A stretch of DNA of 64,000 nucleotides from Sorghum bicolor (Eukaryota; Streptophyta; Magnoliopsida; Poales; Poaceae): contig NC_012877.2 in the NCBI RefSeq assembly GCF_000003195.3, positions 9,278,855-9,342,854 on the forward strand, given 5' to 3'. Below are positions 31,231 to 43,700 of the stretch, in pieces. A program made the translations under genes and the position numbers. The number at the start of each line of letters is the position of its first letter. The first letter of the stretch is position 1. Under the pieces are notes generated by a model. The model saw only the letters and a program-made list of their open reading frames with translations, did no database searches and was not told where the DNA came from.

Positions 31231-31317
31231 AACTAAATAACTTATTCAAATGATAGCCAAAACTTTGAACTAGCCCTAAATTTTGATTAGATCTTTGGTT
31301 AAGTTGTTAAGTAATAA

Positions 31318-31640
31318 GTACTCCTTCCATATCCATAAAAAAATTATTTTAGACAAAGTTTGAGTCAAACATTGGAAATATAAATCATGAATAACTTTTA
31401 AGTTGTTGCAAGTGCTTTTGTGGGTGACTGGTTACTAGAGCTCGCTCTCATTCTAGAGACCCAAGTTTGAGCCTTGCATCTTCTTAATTAAAAAATGGGG
31501 GCATGGTCTGCTCCTTCCATCGAGTTCTTTTTAAGTCGTTAAGTTTGAAAATATAAAAATTATATGAATAGATTTGTCTTAAAAAATACTTTTATAAAAA
31601 TATACATATACCACTTTTTGATAAATATTTTTATAAAAGC
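31318..31640. mobile_element. Stowaway-like fragments with a possible small SINE inside
   Basis: A Stowaway-like start (ACTCCTTCCATATCC) near 31320 is followed by AT-rich arms. Between about 31408 and 31526 lies GTGACTGGTTACTAGAGC (box A-like) and CCAAGTTTGAGCC (box B-like). This block is flanked by similar CTTTTAAGTTGTT (31395) and CTTTTTAAGTCGTT (31527). Boundaries and family are uncertain. Confidence 0.35.
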
Positions 31641-32333
31641 AAAAAATCAAAATTAAGCTTTGAAGACCGTATCGATGTCCTAAATGACTTCCTTTATGTG
31701 TATAAAGAAAATACATCTTAATGTAGACACTTGCTAGTTGCCGCAATGGAGAAAAGAACAAAACATGAATTAAGGCCGGACCATATGGTAGGGCTCTGGC
31801 TTCTCTTAAACAAACACCTCTAGTTTTGAATTATCTTTTTTAATAAAGGATAGTTAATATCCGGCTTCATCTACCATAAGGTAGAATCAGACCATTTATT
31901 ACACAAATCGGTCAATCGACCAAGAAAGGACCCAAACCAGTAAGGAAAAATGAATGCAAAGAAAAATTTTGACTATGAAGTACAAATAAACTTAGTTGAT
32001 CATAACCATCCATTGGATCTAAAGAAATGCAGAGCTGATGTCTCTAAAAATTGTCTAGCAAATAGTAGCTGGTCCTTTAGAAAGTCCCACTGCTGCAGTC
32101 TTGACCGTTGCCGAAGCCAATGGGTTCCCTTGAATAGTACCTGCAAAAAAAATTTCAGCCTGCATTTGTCAAAAACCATTTCGTTTCTTATTATCCAAAT
32201 CATCCAGCATAATATTGTTGCTGCTGTTAATAATAGGAAACTACGAGTGTTCCATCTTAGACCAATTATCAAATAAATCGTCTATGCTATGGAGAGGTGC
32301 AATCTCAAACAGTAAATGTACAGTGCGCTATAG

Positions 32334-34547
32334 TGAAAGGTCCTAATATGGCTAGAGGGGAGGTGAATAGCCTATTTTAAAAATCTACAAGGCACTAGAG
32401 CAAAGGATTAATATAACAAAAGGCGTAAAGCAATTTTACTCTAGCTCTACAAGGGTTTCAAGCCACCTATCCAATAATTCTAGTTATTATAATCTCTAGG
32501 CACAAGCAATGGCTATGTCACTACTCTTTACAACTAGTTACAACTAGCTAAAACTAGTCTACTAGTTAAAACTAATTTGCAAGAAAGTAAAGAGGTGAGA
32601 GATAATTAATACCGATGTGTAGAGGATGAACCAATCACAATGTATATCAATATATTCACCGAAAGAACACCAATCACAATATTGACACCAATATTTTTCT
32701 CGCGAGGTTCACGTGTTTGCCGGCACACTAGTCCCCGTTGTGTCGACCAACACTTGGTGGTTCAGCGGCTAATAGGTGTTTCACAAACCTAGCCCAACAA
32801 ATAGGCATCACAAGAACCTACCCACAAGTGAGGTAGCTCAATGACACGATCAATCCACTAGAGAGACTTTTGGCACTCCGCCGGAGAATAAGCCCAAGAA
32901 CCCCTTACAAATATCACCTTGATTGGGGGCGGACACAATCACCAAATCCCTTCGCCAATCAACAAATCCACAAATGTGTAGGTGACGGCAATCACCAAGA
33001 GTAATAAGAAATCCACAATCACAACAATCACCTTGTGCCACAAGAATATGCAGTTTCAAATGCACCTAGGGTTTCCCTCAATCCTCTCTCAGATGAGCAC
33101 CAAGCTATGAGAGGGAAAGGAGATGCTCACGAGCTCACTAGATCAAATCACGCAGGCCTCTCAAAAATCTCTCGTAGGATTAGTACTTGGGAGAGATGGG
33201 AGAGGGGAGTTCGAGTTCTCTGTTCTCTGGAAAGAAAGAAGTGAAGCGTTCTGTTCTGTGTTTGCGAGAGACCGAGAGCAAGGAAAATGGAGCACTCGGC
33301 CTAAATTTACTTGGCCAGCCAGCTCTTCAACAGGCAAAACAACAGTGCCGTTTGCCACAACAGGCAGCACAGACACTGAGTGACCCTCTGCATTCTCTCA
33401 GCAATGGGCCCCATCAAATAAATGAGCAAGTGGCAAAGAGCTACAACCGCCCAACAGTCCACGCGCATGCACTCCTGCCAATCTCCTTTTTGAATGGATG
33501 AGCAGCACCTCAAAATAATTAAGTACCTCCTTGTACTTGAGTGGACTCCACGCTATGAATAGCAAAGGTCAATGGCTGCCTCCTTTTCTCAAATTGTGCT
33601 CACACATGCATGCAAGCATGCAAAACACCTCTCTCTTTCTCTCTCTCATTTATTATGGCAAGAGCTCCACAACATGCAACGTATGCAAGCATGGTCCCTG
33701 TCTACCTTTTCCTTCTTACGCACGAGACAGACAGCAAGTAGCAGCTGTAAATTCTTTCAACTGATTCCAACTAGCTGTAACTGCTTTCAACTTTCTTTCT
33801 CCTGCCTGCTGTTGGACTGCACACTGGATTTAACTGGTTGCGACTGCCTCCAGTTACCTACAATCACATTCATTTGCTTGCTGTTGAGCTGTGTACTGAT
33901 TTTAACTAGTTCCAACTAGTCGTAAATGCTTCCAGCTTCTTGCAAAAGCCTTCACTTGTTTGCTGTTAAACTGTGCACTAGTTTCTGGCTGGTTCCGACT
34001 GCTTCCAACTTATTTCAGCTACTTATAAAATTTAGTTTGTTTCAGCAGCTTACAGTTCCTTTACATCTGGACAACAGTTCACCTTCTTTGAATTTTCAGC
34101 ACCTTTTCAAGTAGCTAATTTCACCAAAATATTCTAAAATAAATTGGACATATAAATTAGCTTTTCACAAATATTTTTATAGGCTTTCTCATGCAGTTCA
34201 CCGCGTAACTAAGCACTAGGTAAATGCAAATGAGAAACATACTTGGTGGCACTAGATAACCATTGTAATTAAAGATTTTCCCTCTTTATAGTACGGTTAT
34301 CTATCCTAAATCCACTCACATCCTCTAGGTGTCTTGAGTGGCAAAACACCTTGAGCCCATTTAATTTTTCTCTTTCTTCTTTTCCAAGTTGGAGCACTTA
34401 AATATCATCTTTTGGTTACCTCCATCACCATGACCATCATCTAGCTCCATCACTTGGTGTATACCAACCTATCTTTGTATTTTACTCATGACAAAGGTGA
34501 GTACACATAGGTTTTATCAATTATCCAAAACCAAACTAGAGCTTTCA
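32334..34547 (-). repeat. Sirevirus-like solo LTR inserted in the LINE
   Basis: The segment starts TGAAAGGTCCTAATATGG and ends CTAGAGCTTTCA, with TGAAAG/CTTTCA terminal inverted repeats like the LTR at 6572-8119. The inner start (AGGGGAGGTGAATAGCC) also resembles that LTR. Flanks TATAG (32329-32333) and CATAG (34548-34552) differ at one base. The LINE protein reads on across it, which independently supports both boundaries. Length is 2214 bp; no coding sequence is inside. Confidence 0.8.
33745..34040. repeat. Degenerate tandem repeat inside the solo LTR
   Basis: About three units of 80-95 bp each contain TTGCTGTTGAGCTGTG-like and AACTGGTTCCGACTGCTTCC-like words. They are strongly diverged and have no ORF. 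Confidence 0.5.
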
Positions 34548-35420
34548 CATAGGAATTTAGCATGAAAGTATTTAAAAAAGAGGTGGTGAATAGTTTCTGG
34601 ACAGTGACAGAAGGTGCATTTTGTGTCTCCAGTCCAGTTGCATCTGGCGAGGTTATCTTTGGTTAGAATGACGCCTCTTTTTAAATACCATAAAAAGACT
34701 TTTATTCTTGTAGGTATTTTAATCTGCCAAATATATTGTGGCACCCTGACCTTGTTATTTATTAATGTAGCATACATTGATCTAACAGAAAATTGTCATG
34801 CAAATGCATTGCCCAAACAAAGGTGTCTCTTTCTCCTTGTAAGTACACATCATGTAAGGATGCGACAATCCTATGCCAATCCCTTAAATTCCTACCCACT
34901 AGGTTGCGGCAAAAGGAAATATTTAGGGGAACTGATGCTAGTACTCTTGCCACCAAGTCTTGCTTTCTCCTCACAACATTAAACAACGAGGGGAACTTAT
35001 CTTTCAGTGGTTGGTTCCTCAACCAAGTGTCCGTCCAAAAATAGGTTTGTGAGCCGTCTTTCACTTTGAAAGAACCAAAGCTCATGAAAGTATCTTTAAT
35101 ATTCATCAGTCCTTTTCAGAACTGTTAGCCTTTTGGTACAGCTCCCTAACGTTTTATCTTTTATGTATTTTTTCTCAACAATTCTTGTCACAAACCTTCC
35201 TCATTCAATAGCTTGAAGAGCCATTTGCTCAACAAGTATTTGTTTTGTACCTCCAAATTATGTATGCCTAACCCCCTTGGATTTTTTTTTGTTATAAAAG
35301 CAACTTCTCTAGTGAAACGCCCTTCTGAAAAATGTTCAGAAATCTTTTGTTTTTGAGGAATTGGTGGAAGAGGTCAAATGTCCAAAGTGCCTTTGCAAAC
35401 TTGGTGACTGTTTGAGAGTT

Positions 35421-35830
35421 TAGGGACCAAGATGAGCCAAGAAAAATTTATGTTTTCATGACTTTGGCTTACTATTACTAGGCAAAAATGACTTTAGTTT
35501 CACCGATTTAATTTGATTTCACAAGCTGTTCCTCACGTGCACATTTAGGAGGGCTTCTAGTTAGCTGGTGGAGAAGTCCAAGCAACTATAAACCCTATGG
35601 AAGAGTTAACATTGAGGTTTGCTTTCCAAGAATATAAGATTAAAATGACGATAGATGGGCAATGATATCAGTTAATGGCGTTGGTGGTAGAAAAAGGTTA
35701 TTCGGCAAAGGTCAAGAAAAAAGATAGGAGAGGGAAGATGGGAGGAAGGGAACAGTGTCCTAAAAGCGGCAATGTTTACAAGTGTTGCATCCCGCTTGTC
35801 TGGCTAATAGCAGATTTCTCATTCTCATAT
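35421..35830. other. No gene or repeat family recognised
   Basis: AT-rich intergenic sequence; probably further decayed LINE sequence at its left side. Confidence 0.35.
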
Positions 35831-35833
35831 TTA

Positions 35834-36928
35834 GAGGGTGTTTACTTCCCATTTCATTTCAAAAAATTTTGAGTTTTGGTCTATTATTTTGCATAATGGA
35901 ATTAAATACCATGCAAAATTTTTAGCAAAATGGTTGTCATTCTCTATTTTAGATTTTGGCCTCAAGAGGCAAAAAAAACCTTAAGGCCTCGTTCATTTTC
36001 ATAGGATTCAATCTAGGAGATGAATCAATCCAGGTCTGGAACCGGTTGATCCACTTCTGTCACTCATTCCAAGCCTGGATTCAATTCCCTAGCAAAACCA
36101 ATCCTAGTGGGCTCCTAGATGTTGTTCGGTTCAACCAGAGATGAATCCTGCCAAGAATCGACATGTATACACATCTAGGTGTTTAACTAACACAAATAGA
36201 TCTAAGTGCTTGTCATCAATAAAAAAAAGTTAATGTGCAGTACCAAAGCTACAACAGGATATCAATGACCAACAGTGTCTACCTTGAGGAGTTGAAGCGG
36301 GCCTGCCCCAACTCCGCCCAAGATCGTGCTCGCTGTCCAAGATCCAAGAACCCCAGAGGAGGGAGAGAAGATGAGGACGAAGGGGAGAGCGAGGGATCAC
36401 CGGCGAGAAGGACGAGGAGACGAGGAAGGGGAAGGACATAAGGTTGGAGTCAGTCGCGTCACCATCGTCTCGCACCGCCCCACTATCGCCGCCTCTACTA
36501 CGTCCTACGGGTGCTCGTGGTTGCCTCGCTTCTCTGTTTTTCTTCCTCACGTGTACCTCGCGCCGCCTCAGCTCTAACTCTGATCCGGAGGGTAGGAAGT
36601 TGGGCTTTGTTCCGGGCCGTGGAGGGGGGTGGAATGGCCAAACCTAGCCAGATTTCTTTCCAGGCCAGCCCAAACCGAAGTGCATTTTGAGGCAGGCTTG
36701 GCTTCAAAACGGGCAGCAACAATCCACACGGATTGAGCAGCAAAACGGGCCATTCCGGCCAAAACGAACGAGGCCTAGAAGAGCCTCAAGAGGCCATAAT
36801 AAGAGCAATAAATTCTGTATTTTGGACAAAACTAAACGTAACCCTAAAAATTTTGGTATTTTGCATTTCATCATTCCAAAGTAGTTGGTATTTTGAATTT
36901 TGCATCTCATAGAGCTCCAAACAGGCCC
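35834..36928. mobile_element. Tourist-like element with a second element nested in it
   Basis: Outer ends: GAGGGTGTTTACTTCCC and CTCCAAACAGGCCC, flanked by TTA at 35831-35833 and 36929-36931. The arms are related AT-rich inverted sequences (GTATTTTGCATTTCATC type). At 35984-36776 an inner segment begins AGGCCTCGTTCATTTTC and ends AAAACGAACGAGGCCT, another inverted-repeat element. No clear target duplication was found for the inner one. Open frames in its GC-rich centre have no family match. Confidence 0.55.
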
Positions 36929-36931
36929 TTA

Positions 36932-37773
36932 TTAGATGATGGTCGCTCGCACATTTGTTGGGGCCTCGGCATGCTGTACCTAATAATTCTATTTTAAATT
37001 TATAATAATAAATGCTAATCGCAAAACAAAAAAAATTATAATAAATGCTTTGTTTTATTACTCGTGCCCATGTAAGGCCCAAACCGGCCCAACACAACTC
37101 GATTACTCCAGGGGCCAGGGCCCTAGCACGTCCAAGTGTCCACACGCCCAGAACCGCCGCCACCCGCCGTCGTACGCCAGCTACAGCAACTCCCGTCCCG
37201 TCGCGCTTTCTCCAGGCCGCGCCGACGTTCGCCGCCCGCCGCGCGTTCTCCAATCTCCAGCAACGCCGACCTTGTTCGGCTGTTCACCTGGCCACGCGGA
37301 CCAACACCACGCCTCCCCAGCCCGCTCTGGTGTGTTGTACTGTTGTACTCCATCGCTTGGTATATACAACATTAATTGGAGCATTTGCAAGGTTTCTTTG
37401 CTTAGAGCCGAGAATTGGATATCAGGACAATGTTAACGTGAATCAATGTACGTTAACATGGGATTATGGATTCGGTTAGGTCTGACTGAGATTCTTAGCT
37501 TAAGACCTCCAAACATAGCATGATGATATTCAATTATTTTGTTTTGGCAGTAGGAACGTAATATAATTTCTGCCACGATATCGAACAGGATATTTTTTAG
37601 CCATACTTTTGGTTATTTCATTTCATATTTGTATATAGTGAATTTCCTTGCATTTCTTTTTACCTGTATACCATATTGTGTATTGGTTGGATTGTACCAA
37701 ATTGTTTATTATACTACCCTGGTGAAATGCCTCTGAGACCCGTTGTGCTGGTTTCTGTCCCGCTGTGTCCAGG
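36932..37773 (+). promoter_or_regulatory. RRP42 upstream region: promoter and probable 5' UTR intron
   Basis: GC-rich DNA at 37075-37330 could be the first, non-coding exon. CTGTGTCCAG directly before the start codon reads as a splice acceptor, so the leader is probably spliced. No firm donor or transcription start can be chosen. No repeat is recognised here. Confidence 0.4.
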
Positions 37774-40700
37774 ATGATGATGGGGCTCTCAGAAGGGGAG
37801 AAGCACTTCATCCACGGTGGCATTGCACAAGACATTCGCACTGATGGGCGTAGGCGACTGCAATTCCGGGCCCTTTCTGTCCAGACTGGAGTCATCCCAC
37901 AGGCAGGTTTCATAACTTGTTTGGTCGCATCTGCATGGCCTTTTCTCTTTTCTTCTTTCTGGGCGGGTTTATGTTACTTCAGGTTGGTGGTTGTTACAGG
38001 CGAATGGCTCAGCGCGTGTTAGATTGGGGGTCACCGAAATAATTGCTAGTGTCAAGGTAAGAGTTCGTGTTTGCTTTTGCTTCCAACAGGGTGATGCCAA
38101 TGTTTTTGCATGTTCAGTTCAATCCTCTGTACAGCATCTTATATACTGAACTTGCTTCTAAATTCCTACCAATCAACTCTTATTTTCTGTAGACATTGAG
38201 GTTATCAATTATTGATTCTAATTAAGCATCAGGCATCTATGCTGCAAAGCTCTGAATGACAATAAACATTACGATTGAGAGTCAACATATCTGTTGATAT
38301 TATTAGTACTTAAACTTGCCCAACAGTAGTAATATAAACTTGTTAGACATAGTGTGGTGTACCTCTTCATCTGTAATTTTATTTGACTTCTTTTGTTTTC
38401 GACGAATTGGCATCTGCAGGCTGAACTGGGAAAACCAAGCATTCTTCATCCTGACAAAGGAAAAGTTTCAATTTTTGTTGACTGTAGTCCAACAGCTGAG
38501 CCTATGTTTGAGGTTGGTGATTTCCTGTGTCTGGATAAAAATGAAATAATCAGAGTCTGATACATTATTTGATTTCTCATATGCCCATTATTTAGCAATG
38601 TGGTTGTGGTGTTTATTTCTAAATATTTTAGATCTTCTATGAATCTATGGGATATGCATTTAGGCTTTGCACAAATTCTATTATAGAATGCTAATGATGT
38701 GGCATTGAATATGAAGAAACAATGAGCCTGCTAACTATGAAAAATAAAGAAATCACGGGGGCACATTTGAAGAAGCTTGTCTCAAAATGTTTCTGATAGT
38801 AGTTTTTTTTGACGTTATGTTACTAGAGGCTTTTATTATTTACAGGTGCTTTAGCAGATAAATCCCTTTTCAGGGTGTGCTCATTCCATTACAGGTAGTA
38901 GAAAACAGTATTTTGCTTAGCAATGTCTGGTAAAACAATGCTGCTAGAAAGGAATACATATTCCGTTACCATTATTGTAACCCCACATTTTGTATAACTT
39001 ATGGCACATGTAGAAAGGGAAACACTATTTTGTTCCTCTTAAGATTTCATTCTGTTTGAAAATTTATAGTTTTACTTTTGTATAATGCTTATCTTATTTG
39101 GATTTTTCTAGGGTAGAGGTTCTGAGGAATTGTCCGCTGAGCTCTCTGCTGCCCTGCAAAGATGCTTGCTAGGTGGTAAAAGTGGTGCAGGTAACATATA
39201 GTTTTTTGCATCCCTATAATCCTTGCATTTGACGTAGCTTTGGACAAGGTCTTAGTGTACACTGATCTCCATAGTTTGAGACTCCTTATATCTGCATCAT
39301 TTCTTCTCTATCATCAGTTAGAACTACTATTTGAACATGGGTGACGACATTCTTTGTGTCATTACAATTGGTAGGCAATTGATCGGACGTGTCTTCATTA
39401 GATTAAGCTTTTCCTAGCCAGTGAATTATACCTAGTAATTTGGACCTATGGTACCAATACTAAGCACATTTATTTGGATACACCAACTAGAATGGCATTG
39501 CATTCATCACCATCGATTGCCATTGTCATGCCTATTTAGTTGCAGGTGTAGTACTTAATGTTACAAGTGTTATGGATGATCTTTGGACCAAAAACAGATG
39601 CATGCCATTATTTCTGCCAGTCGTCCTACATTTGGTATAAAGGTGATTTTAAGTGCACTGAAGTTGTTGAACTGTCATATCTTTCATTGTTCTTTAAACT
39701 TTCTAGGTTATTGGGAGATCTCATTTAGAGATTAGTGTGTTGCAATGCTGCTTGTTTGATTGCGCACTAAAGTTGCTGAACTGTCATATCTGTGATTGTT
39801 CTTTAAACTTCCAGGTTATTGGGAGATTTCATTTAGAGATTAGTGTGTTAATCAGTTGCAATTCTGCTTCTTTGATTGTGTTGTTTGTTATAGTCAAGAA
39901 ATTTTTTATGAGAAACAGATTCTCATTTTGTTATCCATCTGTTTGCTTGTATATACAGTTTTATTTCAATTCAAACTCATGCCAGCAGCATTTTGTTGGT
40001 ATATACTTGACTACACCGCATTGAATTGGCATCACATCTGTTAGTGTCAATTAACAGCATCCTCATTTCAGGTGCTGCAATTGATCTGTCGTCCCTAATT
40101 GTTGTTGAGGGAAAGGTCTGTTGGGATCTGTACATTGATGGGCTTGTGGTCAGTTCTGATGGGAATTTGCTAGATGCGCTAGCTGCTGCAATAAAGGTGA
40201 CTTTTGGTTTGTGTTGCTTGTTAGTTGCAGGTTTAAATTTCATATTTTTCTTGTGCAACTCTTTGAACGGAGTCTAGTGTTTCCACTCCACAAATGCATT
40301 GGTGGAAAAAGTGTCATCTGTTCTTCATAGACAGTTATCATTGCATCAGATATGGAAAATATTAAAATGTTCAATAACAGGACTCCATAGGTTTCTTTAC
40401 TCTCTGTTTCATTTGATAGAGGTGCTTATATGTTATCTTAATATGATTTTATAAATGTTGCGATGGCTTCAAATAATCTTGTCTGATGACTGACAAACTT
40501 AAAAAGAGTGTCTCCGAGCAAATTAAGGAAAACTTATTTATACATGCCGATGTTGAATTGCCACTGAGGACCAAGTTTTGGTAAATTTCCATATGTTGAT
40601 TTATTTCTTGAATAGAAATAAAAAAGAAATAATCACCTACTACTTAAATAATATTATTGACAGCCTTATTAACCAGTCAACCAGGTTGAATATCTGTAGT

Positions 40701-43700
40701 GTGAGGGACAAACTTTGCGCAAAGCATCACCAACTAGTTAAAAATACTATTGACAGCCTTATTAACCAGCGAACTAGGTATTGAACGCGGTGCAGCTGTT
40801 TTAACTGATGTTTCCTTCAATGGGAATCTGCATGCACCATCTTGTTTTCTTCATTTATATTTTGATTTGGGTATAAGCATATAACTCCAGCTTATGCTCC
40901 CAGCTGTTGAAAAGTCTTTCACCCTTGAGAACTGCAAAACAAGGCATATTATAGTATACTAATTCCCATTTTGTTGCTTCTAAATTAAATAGGTTCTCTG
41001 ATCTGTTGACCCCTTCTGGCTTTGAAAGTTAGGAATCCATTTCTGATTTTAGTTAAGGGTGAAGGTTACACTCATCAGGAGATGGTGTGTAATCTGAACC
41101 CCTTAGATTTAATTTCCTTTTCTCTATCTCCTTTATTTTTATTTTTACTTTCTTTTTGTGAGAAGATTTTTTTATCTATGCTAGCTTAACAATATCTGAT
41201 TAGCTGTGTATAATTATTAAACTACTACTCCCAAAAATTCACTGATGCATTTCTTCTATAAGTCCCACTTTTATGTTAAGAGTGTTGTTATGGTCGGCAA
41301 TAGCTACAGGCGCAGGAATAGGGACTAGTTAGGCAAGAAGGGTTAAGGAGATCATGCAGGAAAAAGTCAGGCGCAGGAATAGGCAAGGGGATCATGCAGG
41401 CGCAGGACAAGCAATCAGGAAGAAGTCAATTAAGCAAGCTAGAGTATACGAGAGAATTATGGTTGTAAACTCTTTATAATCAGTGGTGATCAAGGAATAA
41501 AGCAGACAATTTCAACCAATCTAATTTTCACCTCCCTTTTATGTTATCTCATGTCCCTGCTCCCTCCTTCGATGCAACCACCACGGGCAGGAAACCAGCA
41601 GCTGAACAGCCGGTGACCTCCCACACCTACGCCATCCGGTCACTACCCCAGAGTCATGACAACTTGGTATCAGCCTCCAGCAATTCTGCCATGGGTTCCG
41701 GCAACACTGATCACCTCAAGCAGCTCGAGGAGACTCTGCGCAAGGAATCCCAGGAGGGGTTTAAGACGACGATCACCTCCGGCATCAGTGAGCTCACCTC
41801 TGTCGTCAAGGGCTTCCAGACCGGCTTGGATGAGATAACAGAGAAGGGAGGTGAGAATTAGATTGGTTGTAATTGTCTGCTTTATTCCTTGATCACCACT
41901 GATTATAAAGTTTACGAGCATAATTTTCTCCTAGACTCTAGCTTGCTTAATTGACTTCTTCATGATTGCTTATTCCTGCGCCTGCATGATCCCCTTGCCT
42001 ATTTCTGCGCGGGTGCTATAGTTCTGATTTTTCCATAATGGGCCAACCCCAGAAGGGTAGCAATGTAGAGTTTCATACATGGGCCCCATGGGCCTAATAC
42101 TCATACTCCAACACCCCCCACAGTCTAAACTACCGGCGCAGCGGAGTTTGCAGACTGGACACGAAAAGAAATACAACACACGAGCCCCACCATAGATGCA
42201 ACTAGCCACTTGTGATGTTGAGGCTGGAGCAGAACTCGGTGAAGGTCGAAGACGGGAGACCCTTGGTGAAGATGTCGGCAAACTGGGAGGTGGTCGCGAC
42301 GTGGAGGACCCGAGCATCGCCGATGGCGACCCGATCATGGACGAAGTGGACATCGATCTGCACATGCTTGGTCCTCTGGTGCTGGATCGGGTTGGTGGAG
42401 AGGTACACCGCACTGACGTTGTCGCAGTAGACCAGCGCGCTCCGGGAGAGAGGGCTATGGAGCTCGGTGAGGAGCTACCGGAGCCAGGACGCCTCAGTCA
42501 CGCCGTTAGCTACAACGCGGTATTCCGCCTCGGCATTGGAGTGGGAGACGATCGGCTGGCGTTTGGACGACCAGGACACCAGGTTGCCGCCCAGAAAGAC
42601 GGCGTAGCCGGAGGTGGAGCGCTGAGTGTCCAGACACTCGGCCCAGTCGGCGTCAGTGTAGACAATGAGCTCGGTGGAGGACGAGCGCCGGTGAAGAAGG
42701 AGGTCGAAGTCAACGGTGCCACGGAGGTAGCGAAGGATCCGCTTGAGAGCAGTGAGGTGTGGCTCTCGGGGATCATGCATATGGAGACATATCTGCTGAA
42801 CTGCATAGGTGATGTCCGGCCGGGTGAAGGTGAGGTACTGAAGTGCACCAGCAAGACTCCGATATGCAGTGGGGTCTGTCACTCGGGTGCCCTCGGCCTC
42901 TGAGAGCTTGCCCTGTGTGTCAACCGGAGTGGAGCAGGCTTGCAGTCAGTCATCCCAGCTCGCTCTAGGATATCAAGAGTGTACTGACGCTGGTGAAGAA
43001 GTAAGCCGGTTAGATGAGGTTCAACAGTGACCCCGAGGAAATGATGGAGCACACCCAGATCTTTCATAGCAAACTCCTATTGAAGTGAGGCTATGATCCG
43101 CGAAGGAGGGACTCACTGGAGGCTGTGAGGACAATGTCGTCAACACAGAGCAGCAGGTACGTAGTCTCAACGCCATGGTGATAGATGAACAGAGAGGTAT
43201 CTGACTTGGCCTCCACAAATCCCAGGGTCAGTAGGAAAGCAGCAAACCGATGGTTCCATGCCCGGGGGGCTTGCTTGAGGCCGTAGAGAGCTTTGTTGAG
43301 CCGACACACCATGTCAGGACGAGAAGAGTCAAAAAACCTTGCCGGCTGACTGCAGTAGACTGTCTCAGTGAGGACGCCATGCAGGAAGGCATTCTTGACG
43401 TCCAACTGATGCACGGGCCACCCGCGAGTGAGGGCTAGCGAGAGCACCGTGCGGACGGTAGCCGGCTTCACCACTGGGCTGAAAGTCTCGTTGTAGTCGA
43501 CACCGGGGCGCTGAGTGAAGGCCCGAAGAACCCAACGAGCCTTGTACCGCTCAAGAGTGCTGTCAGCCTGGCGCTTGTGAGTCCAGATCCACTTGCCGGT
43601 GACGATGTTGGAGCCCGGCGGACGAGGCACCAGATCCCATGTCCGGTTGGCGAGGAGCGCCACATACTCCTCTTCCATCGCGTGGCGCCAGTGAGGGTCC

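Larger units (their letters stand above)
31834..35420 (-). mobile_element. LINE 3' part (RT C-terminus and zf-RVT domain), split by a solo LTR
   Basis: From about 35400 downward on the - strand the frames read GLGIHNLEVQNKYLLSKWLF, then 35106-34762 (GSQTYFWTDTWLRNQPLKDK) and 34777-34517 (YIWQIKIPTRIKVFLWYL, CNWTGDTKCTFCHCPETIHH: the zf-RVT cysteine/histidine motif). After the solo LTR the protein continues at 32272-32000 (ILCWMIWIIRNEMVFDK). A 3' end with CCGGATATTAACTATCC and an A-run lies near 31834. Stops and frameshifts are scattered. Only the C-terminal part remains; the endonuclease and RT catalytic core are missing. Confidence 0.8.

Noticed and set aside
36230..36577. Protein-coding gene
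   Set aside because: The frames lie within a nested inverted-repeat element and show no family motif.
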